From NCBI RefSeq assembly GCF_003173575.1, contig NZ_QGNY01000003.1:496001-560000 (forward strand): 64,000 nt of DNA, read 5' to 3'. This document shows positions 9,076 to 17,088 of this stretch, one piece after another. A model generated the notes under the pieces. The model saw only the letters and a list, made by a program, of their open reading frames with translations. It searched no databases and was not told the DNA's origin. This stretch comes from Pedobacter paludis. Lineage in GTDB: Bacteria > Bacteroidota > Bacteroidia > Sphingobacteriales > Sphingobacteriaceae. A program made the position numbers and the translations under genes. The first letter of the stretch is position 1, and each line of letters starts with the position of its first letter.

Positions 9076-10506
9076 ATGAAACCTTTTCATTCTAGAACTA
9101 AAATTGTTGCCACTTTAGGCCCAGCATCCGCTAAACCAGATGTATTATATAGTATGTTTAACGCAGGTTTAGATGTTTGCCGCTTAAACTTTTCTCACGG
9201 TTCACAAGCAGATCATCAAGCGGTTTTGGATACCATCCGCGAACTCAATAAAAAATACGATTATAATGTAGGTATTCTTGCCGATTTGCAAGGCCCAAAA
9301 ATTCGCATCGGTTTAGTAAAAGAAGGTGGCATTAACCTTATTAACGGAAAAACAACCATCATTACTACCCAAGAGTGCATTGGTAATGAAGAACGTATTT
9401 ATATTACTTACCAAAACTTCCCTCAGGATGTTCAGGCTGGCGAAATCATTCTTTTGGATGATGGTAAACTGCAGATGAAGGTAATTTCTACAAATTTAAA
9501 AGACGAAGTAGTTTGCGAAATTGTTCACGGTGGTATTTTAACTTCAAGAAAAGGTGTAAACCTTCCAAACACAAAAGTTTCTATTCCATCGCTAACCCCA
9601 GAAGATCGTGAGAATTTAGAATTTGTTTTGCAAAATGATGTAGAATGGATTGGTTTATCTTTCGTTCGTAAGGCTGAAGATATTATCGAACTTAAAAAAA
9701 TAATTGCAGAGCGTGGTAAAACTGCTCGTGTAATTGCCAAAATAGAAAAACCAGAAGCTATTGCCAACATTGATGAAATTATTGCTGTTACGGATGGTAT
9801 TATGGTTGCCCGTGGCGATTTAGGTGTTGAATGCCCGATGGAAGAAGTTCCGTTATTACAGAAAATGATTGTTGCTAAATGTAGAGCGGCTTCGAAACCT
9901 GTAATTGTTGCAACTCAAATGCTTGAAAGCATGATTACCACACCACGCCCAACACGTGCGGAAGTAAATGATGTGGCAAACTCAGTATTAGACGGCGCAG
10001 ATGCAGTAATGTTAAGCGGTGAAACTTCAGTTGGAGAATTTCCATTAATCGTTATTGAAACCATGCAAAAAATTATTCAGAACATTGAACAGAACAACTA
10101 TCCTTTCAACCCTGATAAATTTTTAAAACCAAAATCTCCATCTTTCTTAAGTGACGCAATTTGCGATTCTGCTTGTTTCTTAGCTAAACAAACCAATGCT
10201 GTTGGTATCGTTTCGATGACATTGAGCGGTTACACTGCTTTTGAAATTTCGAGCCACAGACCAGAAGCCTTAACTTTCATCTTCACCAGTAACAGAGCTT
10301 TGTTAAATGCGGTAAGTTTGCTTTGGGGTGTTAGAGGTTTTTACTACGATAAATTCGAAAGTACAGACAACACGATTATCGAGGTTAACGAATTCCTGAA
10401 AAGCAAGAAATTGGTTAAACAGGGTGATATCATCATCAATACCGCAGCAATTCCAATGGAAGCTAAAGGTAAAACCAACATGTTAAAAATTACGGTTATA
10501 GATTAA
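9076..10506 (+). CDS. pyk: Pyruvate kinase
   Basis: 476 residues. It opens with RTKIVATLGPAS, followed by FSHGSQADHQ. The active-site signature is RVIAKIEKPEAI with DGIMVARGDLGVECP downstream, and the cation/ADP region is ATQMLESMI. It converts phosphoenolpyruvate and ADP to pyruvate and ATP at the end of glycolysis. The C-terminal allosteric domain is complete. A strong terminator follows at 10530. Identification is firm. Confidence 0.97.
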   Translation: MKPFHSRTKIVATLGPASAKPDVLYSMFNAGLDVCRLNFSHGSQADHQAVLDTIRELNKKYDYNVGILADLQGPKIRIGLVKEGGINLINGKTTIITTQECIGNEERIYITYQNFPQDVQAGEIILLDDGKLQMKVISTNLKDEVVCEIVHGGILTSRKGVNLPNTKVSIPSLTPEDRENLEFVLQNDVEWIGLSFVRKAEDIIELKKIIAERGKTARVIAKIEKPEAIANIDEIIAVTDGIMVARGDLGVECPMEEVPLLQKMIVAKCRAASKPVIVATQMLESMITTPRPTRAEVNDVANSVLDGADAVMLSGETSVGEFPLIVIETMQKIIQNIEQNNYPFNPDKFLKPKSPSFLSDAICDSACFLAKQTNAVGIVSMTLSGYTAFEISSHRPEALTFIFTSNRALLNAVSLLWGVRGFYYDKFESTDNTIIEVNEFLKSKKLVKQGDIIINTAAIPMEAKGKTNMLKITVID

Positions 10507-10529
10507 TTATAAACGAATATAAATTTAAG

Positions 10530-10556
10530 GCCGACGCTTATGTGTCGGCTTTTTTT
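10530..10556 (+). terminator. Rho-independent terminator after pyk
   Basis: The stem gccgac/gtcggc (10530-10535 and 10544-10549) is followed by seven T residues. It lies 24 bp after the pyk stop. Confidence 0.9.
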
Positions 10557-10585
10557 GTTCAAAAGATTTCGATTAACTTTAAAGC

Positions 10586-11305
10586 ATGAACAGATTACAT
10601 ATCTTTTCATCCCTGATCCTATTAATATTTTTATCCACATGTAGCCAGCCCAAGAACCTGGGAGACAAACCTTATGATCTGCAAAGATTTGATTTTGAAA
10701 TCAATGCAAAAACATTTTATCCGGCAAATCCCAGAGACTCACTGCATGTTCCATACACAACGGATACCTATGATTTTAGAGCCAACTCATTTACACAAGA
10801 TTCTCTTATTTGTAGAGAATATAATAGCATTAGTATAGGCAATGAGAAATTCAAAACAGAAGAACTAGCAAAATGGGGAAATTTAAATTTTACTTCTTTT
10901 AATTTATTTGAGAGTGAGAAGGATAGCGTACTTGCTATTAGATGTACAGCTAAAAAGATTAATCCAATCGAAACGGATAAATTAATTGCAAACATAACCA
11001 AAGATTTTGGTGCGCATAAAAACCTTGATTCTAGCAAAGTTCCTTTTAATTACTTTTGGGCCAAATCTGGAAAAAGAATTAAATTAATTGTTAAGCAAAG
11101 CGATTTTTATGCTCCCAAAGAAGAACTTGGTGAAGCTTCAATGATTCGACAGTTTAAAGAAAACATTGTATTATACATTTATAAACTAAAATTTGTGCCC
11201 CTTAGCGAGCGGATTATTTACAATGCGGATAACTTAAGAGATTTTAAAGACTTCGAAATCCCTGATGAAAAAAAGTATTTGCCAGATGAGCAGTTTCGAT
11301 GGTAA
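10586..11305 (+). CDS. Putative lipoprotein, function unknown
   Basis: 239 residues. The signal sequence ends in a lipobox, LIFLSTCSQPK, so the mature protein is probably lipid-anchored at Cys19. The rest is soluble, rich in aromatic and charged residues, with no motif recognised. It lies between pyk and tRNA-Ser and is chromosomal rather than part of the ICE. Its stop is only 22 bp before the tRNA. Confidence 0.65.
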   Translation: MNRLHIFSSLILLIFLSTCSQPKNLGDKPYDLQRFDFEINAKTFYPANPRDSLHVPYTTDTYDFRANSFTQDSLICREYNSISIGNEKFKTEELAKWGNLNFTSFNLFESEKDSVLAIRCTAKKINPIETDKLIANITKDFGAHKNLDSSKVPFNYFWAKSGKRIKLIVKQSDFYAPKEELGEASMIRQFKENIVLYIYKLKFVPLSERIIYNADNLRDFKDFEIPDEKKYLPDEQFRW

Positions 11306-11309
11306 TAAT

Positions 11310-11317
11310 TATCTTTG
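11310..11317 (+). promoter_or_regulatory. Candidate -7 box for tRNA-Ser
   Basis: TATCTTTG matches TAnnTTTG and ends 10 bp before the first tRNA base, the expected spacing for a stable-RNA promoter. No convincing -33 TTTG is seen at the ideal distance. Confidence 0.5.
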
Positions 11318-11327
11318 CCGTCCATTC

Positions 11328-11414
<87 letters not shown>

Positions 11415-11463
11415 TCTCAACTTTTTAGGCTTTTTAAAAAGTAAAGGTTCGAAGCGTTTTAGT

Positions 11464-11484
11464 TTTGTGGCATATTTGTGGCAC
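11464..11484. repeat. Direct repeat, copy 1, at ICE left end
   Basis: A 21-bp direct repeat based on two tandem ttTGTGGCA units. The identical second copy is at 11699-11719, between the tRNA and the integrase gene. Repeats here are candidate integrase or excisionase arm-binding sites. Confidence 0.6.
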
Positions 11485-11534
11485 ACACGAAAATGAAGTT
11501 AAAATTGCTTGGTTTTAGCGGCATTAGAGGGTAA

Positions 11535-11558
11535 GGTTCGAATCCCTCTCTCTCCGCA
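11535..11558 (+). repeat. Degenerate copy of the tRNA-Ser 3' end
   Basis: 22 of 24 bases match the tRNA tail at 11391-11414; the two differences are both in the T-stem/acceptor region. It contains no full tRNA. It may be a leftover attachment site from an earlier insertion in the same tRNA, or the true left core of the present ICE. Confidence 0.65.
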
Positions 11559-11620
11559 GAACGATTTGAAAATTTGCAATTTCCCGTGTGAATCTTCAAA
11601 AAGACATCATGAAACATGCT

Positions 11621-11655
11621 AACAGCCTGCAAATGTGAATTTGCAGGCTGTTTTT
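11621..11655 (+). terminator. Terminator at the ICE left border
   Basis: A 13-bp perfect stem (aacagcctgcaaa / tttgcaggctgtt) is followed by a T-rich tail. It would stop read-through from the tRNA into the element. Confidence 0.75.
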
Positions 11656-11698
11656 ATTTATCCCAAGCATTTCAAAATTTGTAAAATCACTCAAAAAG

Positions 11699-11719
11699 TT
11701 TGTGGCATATTTGTGGCAC
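11699..11719. repeat. Direct repeat, copy 2, at ICE left end
   Basis: Identical to 11464-11484. A further short gtgccac motif follows within 25 bp. It lies 129 bp before the integrase start. Confidence 0.6.
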
Positions 11720-11847
11720 TCTGGAAAATGATAAAAAAGTGCCACAAAATACACTGTAATCCATTGATTACCAACCCGTAATTGAGGTTAACATCTTGAC
11801 GTTCAATGCACATAATTCTAACTTTATTCACCTATAAATTAGAATGT

Positions 11848-13233
11848 ATGTCAAATGATGTAAGCGTGTTTTTTTTCCAGAAAACACCCAAAACTCCACA
11901 AAAAATCAGGTATGTGTACTTACGCATTACCGTTGATGGAACCCCAAGAGAGAAATCTACTAAGCGAAAGTGGTCCGCAGACCGTTGGGATCAAAAATTA
12001 GGAAGGGCAACAGGTACTAAGGAAGATGCAAAAATACTTAACGCCTATCTGGATTCCAAGGAAGCAGAGGTGCATAAAGCGCGTCTGGACCTTTTGAATG
12101 AAAGCATGCCGATAACGGCCCAAGAAATTTTTGAACGCCTTGATGGGCGGGGAACCTGTAAAACTACAGTGCTAGAAGAATTTAAGATTCATAATGATCA
12201 AATGAAGGCTTTATTGCGTTCCGAAGATAAAACTGACCTAGATTATGCCAAAGGAACACACGAACGTTATGTAACAGCCCGATCCCATGTGCAGGATTTT
12301 ATCAAGTTCAAATATAATAGGGATGATATCCACTTTTCGCAATTGGATTACCAATTCGCAAAAGATTATGAATTCTATCTGAAAACGGTTAGAAGCTGTG
12401 CCCACAATACGACTTTGAAGTACATAGCAAATTTCAAAAAGATTGTACTGATCGCGATTGAGAAAAAAATTATCAAGGACAACCCTTTTGCCAGATATAA
12501 GCCAAAAAGGCAAAAAATAAAAAAGAAAGCCCTTACATGGGAAGAGCTCCGGGTAATCGAGGATTATGCCTTCAATGTCGAACGCTTAGCGCTTGTGAGA
12601 GACATCTTTATCTTTCAATGCTATACAGGCCTAGCATATGCCGATGTAAGGGGGCTAACAAGAGATAACATTCGTAGAGACAATACCGGAAAACTTTACA
12701 TTGCAGGAAGGAGGGTTAAAAGTAAATCCGACTTCATCGTACCGATGCTGCCGACCGCTATAAAGATAATGAATAGATATGCCAACCATCCAGATACTTT
12801 GGCTTCAAATAAAGTACTTCCTGTGATTTCCAATCAAAAGATGAACGCTTATTTAAAGGAGATTGGGGATCTTTGCGGATCAGCATTAAGTACAGCGTTA
12901 GGTATCCGATATGTATTCCCGGAGTTGAATACCCACATGGCAAGAAGGACTTTTGCCAGTACCGTCGCACTAAACAACGGGGTACCTATAGTGGTGGTAA
13001 AGGAAATGCTCGGTCATTCAACCGTACAACAGACAGAGGATTATGCTATAACGGAAAGAGAGTATGTGCATTCATCAATGCAGACACTTGAGGAAAAAAT
13101 AGATGAGCGGATCAAGCGCGACAATCAGCAACAGGCAACTGTGGAAAAAGAAAACACCATCGAAGAGATAATGATGGAGATGGCAGTACTGCAGAAAAAA
13201 CTTGATCGCCTGTTATTTGCAAAAGCGGTGTAG
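11848..13233 (+). CDS. int: Tyrosine recombinase / ICE integrase
   Basis: The start at 11848 (MSNDVSVFFFQ) is preferred over an in-frame ATG at 11806; about 461 residues. The N-terminus is an arm-type DNA-binding and SAM-like region. The catalytic part shows FQCYTGLAYADV, then KSKSDFIVPML, then HMARRTFAS (HxxR) and MLGHSTVQQTEDYA with the nucleophilic Tyr. The first catalytic Arg, usual after TGL, is Ala here; a missing Arg I is known in CTnDOT-type integrases. It is placed beside the tRNA, so it probably drives integration and excision of the ICE. Confidence 0.93.
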   Translation: MSNDVSVFFFQKTPKTPQKIRYVYLRITVDGTPREKSTKRKWSADRWDQKLGRATGTKEDAKILNAYLDSKEAEVHKARLDLLNESMPITAQEIFERLDGRGTCKTTVLEEFKIHNDQMKALLRSEDKTDLDYAKGTHERYVTARSHVQDFIKFKYNRDDIHFSQLDYQFAKDYEFYLKTVRSCAHNTTLKYIANFKKIVLIAIEKKIIKDNPFARYKPKRQKIKKKALTWEELRVIEDYAFNVERLALVRDIFIFQCYTGLAYADVRGLTRDNIRRDNTGKLYIAGRRVKSKSDFIVPMLPTAIKIMNRYANHPDTLASNKVLPVISNQKMNAYLKEIGDLCGSALSTALGIRYVFPELNTHMARRTFASTVALNNGVPIVVVKEMLGHSTVQQTEDYAITEREYVHSSMQTLEEKIDERIKRDNQQQATVEKENTIEEIMMEMAVLQKKLDRLLFAKAV

Positions 13234-13244
13234 GCTAGTGAAAT

Positions 13245-13276
13245 GGAAAAGCCCGGATTTATGTCCTGGCTTTTCC
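13245..13276. terminator. Bidirectional terminator between integrase and tra operon
   Basis: The stem ggaaaagcc/ggcttttcc (13245-13253 and 13268-13276) lies between the convergent integrase gene and the leftward operon, with A/T runs on both sides. Confidence 0.8.
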
Positions 13277-13277
13277 T

Positions 13278-13559
13278 TTAAAAGGTTATTCTGACCGTGC
13301 TCCTGTATCCAGGATGGTAGGATGGATAGTACTCGATGTACCCCAATGATTGCAGCTGTTTAAAATATTTATGGTAGGTTGGTACACTGGTGATATGTGC
13401 CAAAGTCATAATCCTACCTCTGCTTACCCTGATATTGTCCGTTTTCAGTTGATCGTGGCCAAGTTGAATTATGGCTATGATAATGGCAAGATGCCATACG
13501 TTCAAGCGAGTGTCGGAAATAACAATACTGATCTTTTCCACCATTTCCTTACTGCTCAT
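13278..13559 (-). CDS. Small winged-helix-like protein, distal tra operon
   Basis: 93 residues. NVWHLAIIIAIIQLGHDQ...ISRGRIMTLAHITSVPTYHKYFKQLQSLGYIEYYPSYHPGYRSTVRI reads as a winged-helix fold: a recognition helix (VPTYHKYFKQL) and a wing (YYPSYHPG.RST). It is a clear paralog of the protein at 13860-14144 (both have TYHK...L...G.I.Y..SY). Its start overlaps the next gene upstream by 4 bp. A DNA-binding regulator of transfer or replication is inferred. Confidence 0.6.
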   Translation of the reverse strand: MSSKEMVEKISIVISDTRLNVWHLAIIIAIIQLGHDQLKTDNIRVSRGRIMTLAHITSVPTYHKYFKQLQSLGYIEYYPSYHPGYRSTVRITF

Positions 13560-13846
13560 CCCTTTTGCTGCTTGAATAAATTTTCAAGATCACTACGGTT
13601 GTAATAATAGGTTCCCATAATTTTCTTATATCTTACTTTTCCTTCAATCCTTAAATTCTGTACCGTTCCTGGAGACATATCCAGGAGTTTGCGGACCTTA
13701 GTTGTTTTAATCCACTCCTGTAATGGGTCGACATTTCCAGTCTGACCGGCAACCTTTTTAACTTCTTCGCGAATGTTGTTCATTAGCAACATTCCAAATT
13801 GATGTAGATCTTCTTTTGTTATCCCTTGCTCCATAGTCAACCTCAC
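13556..13846 (-). CDS. Helix-turn-helix protein (excisionase-like)
   Basis: About 92-96 residues (in-frame ATGs at 13846 and 13834). The C-terminal half reads EWIKTTKVRKLLDMSPGTVQNLRIEGKVRYKKIMGTYYYNRSDLENLF. This is the MerR/Xis-type pattern: a helix-turn-helix followed by a two-strand wing ending in a phrase like 'yyr.sDle.l'. Such small proteins often act as excisionases or activators in Bacteroidota ICEs. It is sandwiched between two winged-helix paralogs. Confidence 0.7.
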   Translation of the reverse strand: MRLTMEQGITKEDLHQFGMLLMNNIREEVKKVAGQTGNVDPLQEWIKTTKVRKLLDMSPGTVQNLRIEGKVRYKKIMGTYYYNRSDLENLFKQQKG

Positions 13847-13859
13847 GTTTTGTTGCGTA

Positions 13860-14144
13860 TTAAATTTTTAGATATATCCTGCTGCCCAGGTGCCTGTTGT
13901 AGGATGCCTCGTAACGGATATGGCCTCCATCATGTAGATCGCGCATACATTTATGGTACGTATGGTTTCCAGATATTTTGGCCAGCTCTTTCAGTTCCCT
14001 GCTAAAGGCCCTGATTGGATTAACAGATTGGTGCGTGTGCCAGTAATGTACGATCGAGATGTACAGACCGATATGGGCTGTATTGATTCTTGGATCGGTA
14101 CGTATGGCCTTGAAAAAATCGGCAAGTAATTGTGCTGTGTCCAT
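13860..14144 (-). CDS. Small winged-helix-like protein, paralog of 13278-13559
   Basis: 94 residues. INTAHIGLYISIVHYWHTHQ...FSRELKELAKISGNHTYHKCMRDLHDGGHIRYEASYNRHLGSRIYL aligns along its whole length with the protein at 13278-13559. The fold suggests DNA binding. The two copies flank a helix-turn-helix gene, all on one strand with short gaps. Function is unproven. Confidence 0.6.
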   Translation of the reverse strand: MDTAQLLADFFKAIRTDPRINTAHIGLYISIVHYWHTHQSVNPIRAFSRELKELAKISGNHTYHKCMRDLHDGGHIRYEASYNRHLGSRIYLKI

Positions 14145-14155
14145 CTTAAATAGCT

Positions 14156-15232
14156 TTAAATCTTGGATGCCCGACGCATAATCTGGCGTTTGTTGGCAAT
14201 AATCTTCTTAATTTTAGGCTCCTGCTTTGCCTTACCGTTGATATCAATTTTCTCCCCCCTTGCATTGTAGAATTTTAAATTGTCCAGTGTATCACCTATT
14301 TCCATTGAAACCATCTGAGGTTGGCCATCGATCGTCAAGTTCAATGGTACCCTGATACCATCTAGAACCATGCGCATCATACTGGCGTGCGAGGAAGAAT
14401 TTATTGGAACAGTGTGGGGCAATGCAGTAAACTGCATACTCAATTGTGCCAGGTTATTGCCCTGAAATTCCATAATCTTGGGCACTCTATTAATGTCCTT
14501 GTCGTTAAAATCTACTTTGAGCCAGTTTCCCGTAGGCCCCTCGATCCCGACAGCGCCGGTAGGCATGAACACCGGACGGCCCGCCATGAGGCTAAGCATT
14601 TGATTTCTGTTAAGGCCTTCATATTTAAGTGAATCAAATCTGTGATCCTGAATAAGCGCGCCCCCCAAGCGGGATTTTACAATTATGCGGGTCTGATGTA
14701 AAGCCACCTTCCCATCATTACCGGTTTTATATTTCAGGTTGTAGTTGATCAGCTTACCTTTATCATATTCAAAAACATTAACCTCGAAGTTTGAATAACC
14801 TCCAGCCAACTTTTCTTTCATCTGGTTTAAAGCGCTAGGTATGCCCATAACGATCAACTGTTTGGATAACTTAGCCATGTCGGTGTTAACAGCTTTTTCC
14901 ATTCGACGATGTCGTGTTGAGGCAAATGTTCTTCTAAAAAAAGTGGCGATCTTGCCGAAGGTATTTCCCCAAACCTGTTTGTCCAGCTTATTACGGAGGG
15001 TCCTTAAATTACGTAGTGACGCTTTTTCATCAGCATTGAGTACCACACCTGGACGGGAGAACTTTGTTTCTACTTTATTGTAAAAATTACGCCGTTCCTT
15101 CAATAGGTTTGTTTCAGTTATCCTTTTGCTATCGACGCCTTCGAATATCGTTCTGACTCTTGCTTCCCTTTCAGTGATTATGGACAGTGCATCTGCTATT
15201 CGGTTAACCGGTTCATCTATATTTGCTTTCAT
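14156..15232 (-). CDS. ICE-associated protein of unknown function
   Basis: 358 residues. The N-terminal 130 residues are helical and highly charged (ITEREARVRTIFEGVDSKRITETNLLKERRNF). The second half is beta-rich, with repeated phrases such as GRPVFMPTGAVGIEGPTGNWLKVDF and IRVPLNLTIDGQPQMVSMEIGDTL. No catalytic motif, signal peptide or membrane span is seen, so it is probably cytosolic. Placement downstream of the VirB9-like gene suggests an accessory role in transfer. I do not recognise the family. Confidence 0.5.
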   Translation of the reverse strand: MKANIDEPVNRIADALSIITEREARVRTIFEGVDSKRITETNLLKERRNFYNKVETKFSRPGVVLNADEKASLRNLRTLRNKLDKQVWGNTFGKIATFFRRTFASTRHRRMEKAVNTDMAKLSKQLIVMGIPSALNQMKEKLAGGYSNFEVNVFEYDKGKLINYNLKYKTGNDGKVALHQTRIIVKSRLGGALIQDHRFDSLKYEGLNRNQMLSLMAGRPVFMPTGAVGIEGPTGNWLKVDFNDKDINRVPKIMEFQGNNLAQLSMQFTALPHTVPINSSSHASMMRMVLDGIRVPLNLTIDGQPQMVSMEIGDTLDNLKFYNARGEKIDINGKAKQEPKIKKIIANKRQIMRRASKI

Positions 15233-15247
15233 AACGTACTTATTAAA

Positions 15248-15276
15248 ATTTCATTGGGAATTTCTCCCAATGAAAT
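15248..15276 (-). terminator. Hairpin terminator inside the tra operon
   Basis: A perfect 12-bp stem (atttcattggga / tcccaatgaaat) lies 2 bp after the stop of the gene at 15279. On the minus strand a T-rich run follows. It may reduce expression of the four distal genes. Confidence 0.65.
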
Positions 15277-15278
15277 AG

Positions 15279-16193
15279 TTACATGCCCCTATTATTCTTA
15301 TTCCGTTTTATTGGTATCCGGGTTGTTTTCTCCGTTTGTGCTGCCGAATTTTCTTTGGTTTGGGGAATCGCATCAACAGGATTTACTTGACTATTTTTTT
15401 TTTCGTTGACGACACTTTGCCCATCAGCTGAAATATTTTTAGAGACATTGTTTTCCTTATTTTCCCGTAAGTTCTGGGGGCCCAAAGGGATAGCTGTTCC
15501 AAGAATCTTTTCAAGATCTTCCTTATATAACCTATTCTTCCCTTCATCAAAGAAGTTTTGTGATTTGTAGGTTGCTGCTATTTCGACATACACTGGAATC
15601 TTTTCATTCCCCACCATAAAACTCACGCTCTGTTGATTTCCACGTTCAATAGAGTTAAAGAACCGTTCTTCCCTTTCCTTGTTTTGAAATACGTCCAGCG
15701 GAAAGTTCTTTAAAACTTCGCGGTGGTTGTATCCGGTATAACTTTGTATGCCTAGGGCAGGTACATTCTCCTTTTGATAGATTGAGCCTACCATCCACTT
15801 GGGATTGCCAAAGTCGTCCTGCTTTAGCACCGACCTTTCTTTGGAAAGGTTATAGGCTTCCTTAACCGTTACCGTCCTGCTTTTCGACGGCTTTTCGCCG
15901 TTTTTGAAATCCATTTGCGGAATATATGGGAACGTATACTCCAAAACCGCTTGCCCTTGGTTTTCGAAGCGGTGATGAATGTTTTTTATACTATAGAATT
16001 CATGACCCAGGTTCTCCTTCCTTTCCAATTTTACATTCACCTTTTGTTTATCTCCTTCATTATTGAATTCCTTTGATACAAAGAATTCTTTATGTCCTGC
16101 TTGAACACCAACCTTCAGCTGGCCTTCTAAATCATCGTCCATACCAATGCCAAAAAGTTTGTTGCTCAGGTACTTTAAATTATTTTCATCCAT
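15279..16193 (-). CDS. ICE accessory protein (DUF3945-like)
   Basis: 304 residues. The middle reads QAGHKEFFVSKEFNNEGDKQKVNVKLERKENLGHEFYSIKN, then LSKERSVLKQDDFGNPKWMVGSIYQKENVPALGIQSYTGYNHREVLKNFPL. This is reminiscent of the DUF3945 proteins carried by Bacteroidota conjugative elements. The last 80 residues are low-complexity and basic. No export signal is seen. It lies between the VirB9-like gene and the distal genes. Function is unknown. Confidence 0.5.
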   Translation of the reverse strand: MDENNLKYLSNKLFGIGMDDDLEGQLKVGVQAGHKEFFVSKEFNNEGDKQKVNVKLERKENLGHEFYSIKNIHHRFENQGQAVLEYTFPYIPQMDFKNGEKPSKSRTVTVKEAYNLSKERSVLKQDDFGNPKWMVGSIYQKENVPALGIQSYTGYNHREVLKNFPLDVFQNKEREERFFNSIERGNQQSVSFMVGNEKIPVYVEIAATYKSQNFFDEGKNRLYKEDLEKILGTAIPLGPQNLRENKENNVSKNISADGQSVVNEKKNSQVNPVDAIPQTKENSAAQTEKTTRIPIKRNKNNRGM

Positions 16194-16224
16194 AACTTTA
16201 ACATTAACTGTGAATAAATCTATT

Positions 16225-17064
16225 TTAGAAACGTCTTGCCATTATAAGATCGCGGTTGTTGATCCTGATCTCCAGATTACGTCCTCCATTGGCCTCCATT
16301 AGTTGTATCATCAGGACTTTCTGATCTGGAATGGTGAATTTTGGAACTGCCACAACCACCACCTGGCCGGATCTGGAATAGATAACCTTGCTGTTTCCAT
16401 TCACGTAATCTGGAATGACCTCATTCTCCTGGGATGCTGTTCGGCGGGATCTTTTCAAATCTCTGATGAAAAACCGAAGCTGCTCGACATCATAACCGAT
16501 ATTCGACCAGTTATTGAGCTGTAATTGGAAATAAAATTTATCGTCTTTGATATAGATACCGTTGAGCCTTAGCCCAACGTCAAATTTCTTTGACCTTAAA
16601 TGGCCCATTACCGGGTCTTTAGAGCTGATTTTGAAGGCACTTTCTTTCATGACCGCCTCATTGTCGTTTTCCTGGGAAAACTGGACAAGAGGTTTTTCAG
16701 AGCCGTTTTTTTCCAGCCTGATGGTTAGGATCGATGGTTGGGCAACATAATTCAAAATAAAGGAATACAGCTGCCCGTCTGCGGTGATGACAGTGAGATT
16801 AGTCTGTTGAAAGTTTTCTTTGCCAGCCTTTACCTGCATAACATTTTCAACCCCGGGTGCCTTTTGTACCAATACTTCTCGGCTTCCCTTGTCCACACTT
16901 TTTATGGCATAAGGAAAAATCAGGTTCGTTGTTTTCGTAAATGCGATCTGCAGCGGAAGTGCAGCTTGATCGTCTTTGATTGTGATACTTGCCTCCTGTG
17001 CAAATAATCTTGTGGATGCAAAAAGCAGCGCCCAAAAAAGCCAGATAATTTTAATTGTTTTCAT
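16225..17064 (-). CDS. traN: Conjugative transfer protein TraN (VirB9-like, DUF4138)
   Basis: 279 residues. The signal peptide is MKTIKIIWLFWALLFASTRLFAQ. The body has the TraN/DUF4138 pattern: ITIKDDQAALPLQIAFTKTTNLIFPYAIKSVDKGSREVLVQKAPGVENVMQVKAG near the N-terminus and FKISSKDPVMG...LRLNGIYIKDDKFYFQLQLNNWSNIGYD in the middle. It is expected to be an outer-membrane-associated part of the transfer channel. It follows TraM by 24 bp, the standard tra order. Confidence 0.85.
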   Translation of the reverse strand: MKTIKIIWLFWALLFASTRLFAQEASITIKDDQAALPLQIAFTKTTNLIFPYAIKSVDKGSREVLVQKAPGVENVMQVKAGKENFQQTNLTVITADGQLYSFILNYVAQPSILTIRLEKNGSEKPLVQFSQENDNEAVMKESAFKISSKDPVMGHLRSKKFDVGLRLNGIYIKDDKFYFQLQLNNWSNIGYDVEQLRFFIRDLKRSRRTASQENEVIPDYVNGNSKVIYSRSGQVVVVAVPKFTIPDQKVLMIQLMEANGGRNLEIRINNRDLIMARRF

Positions 17065-17088
17065 GTTCTATTTATTAATTGTTTGCCA

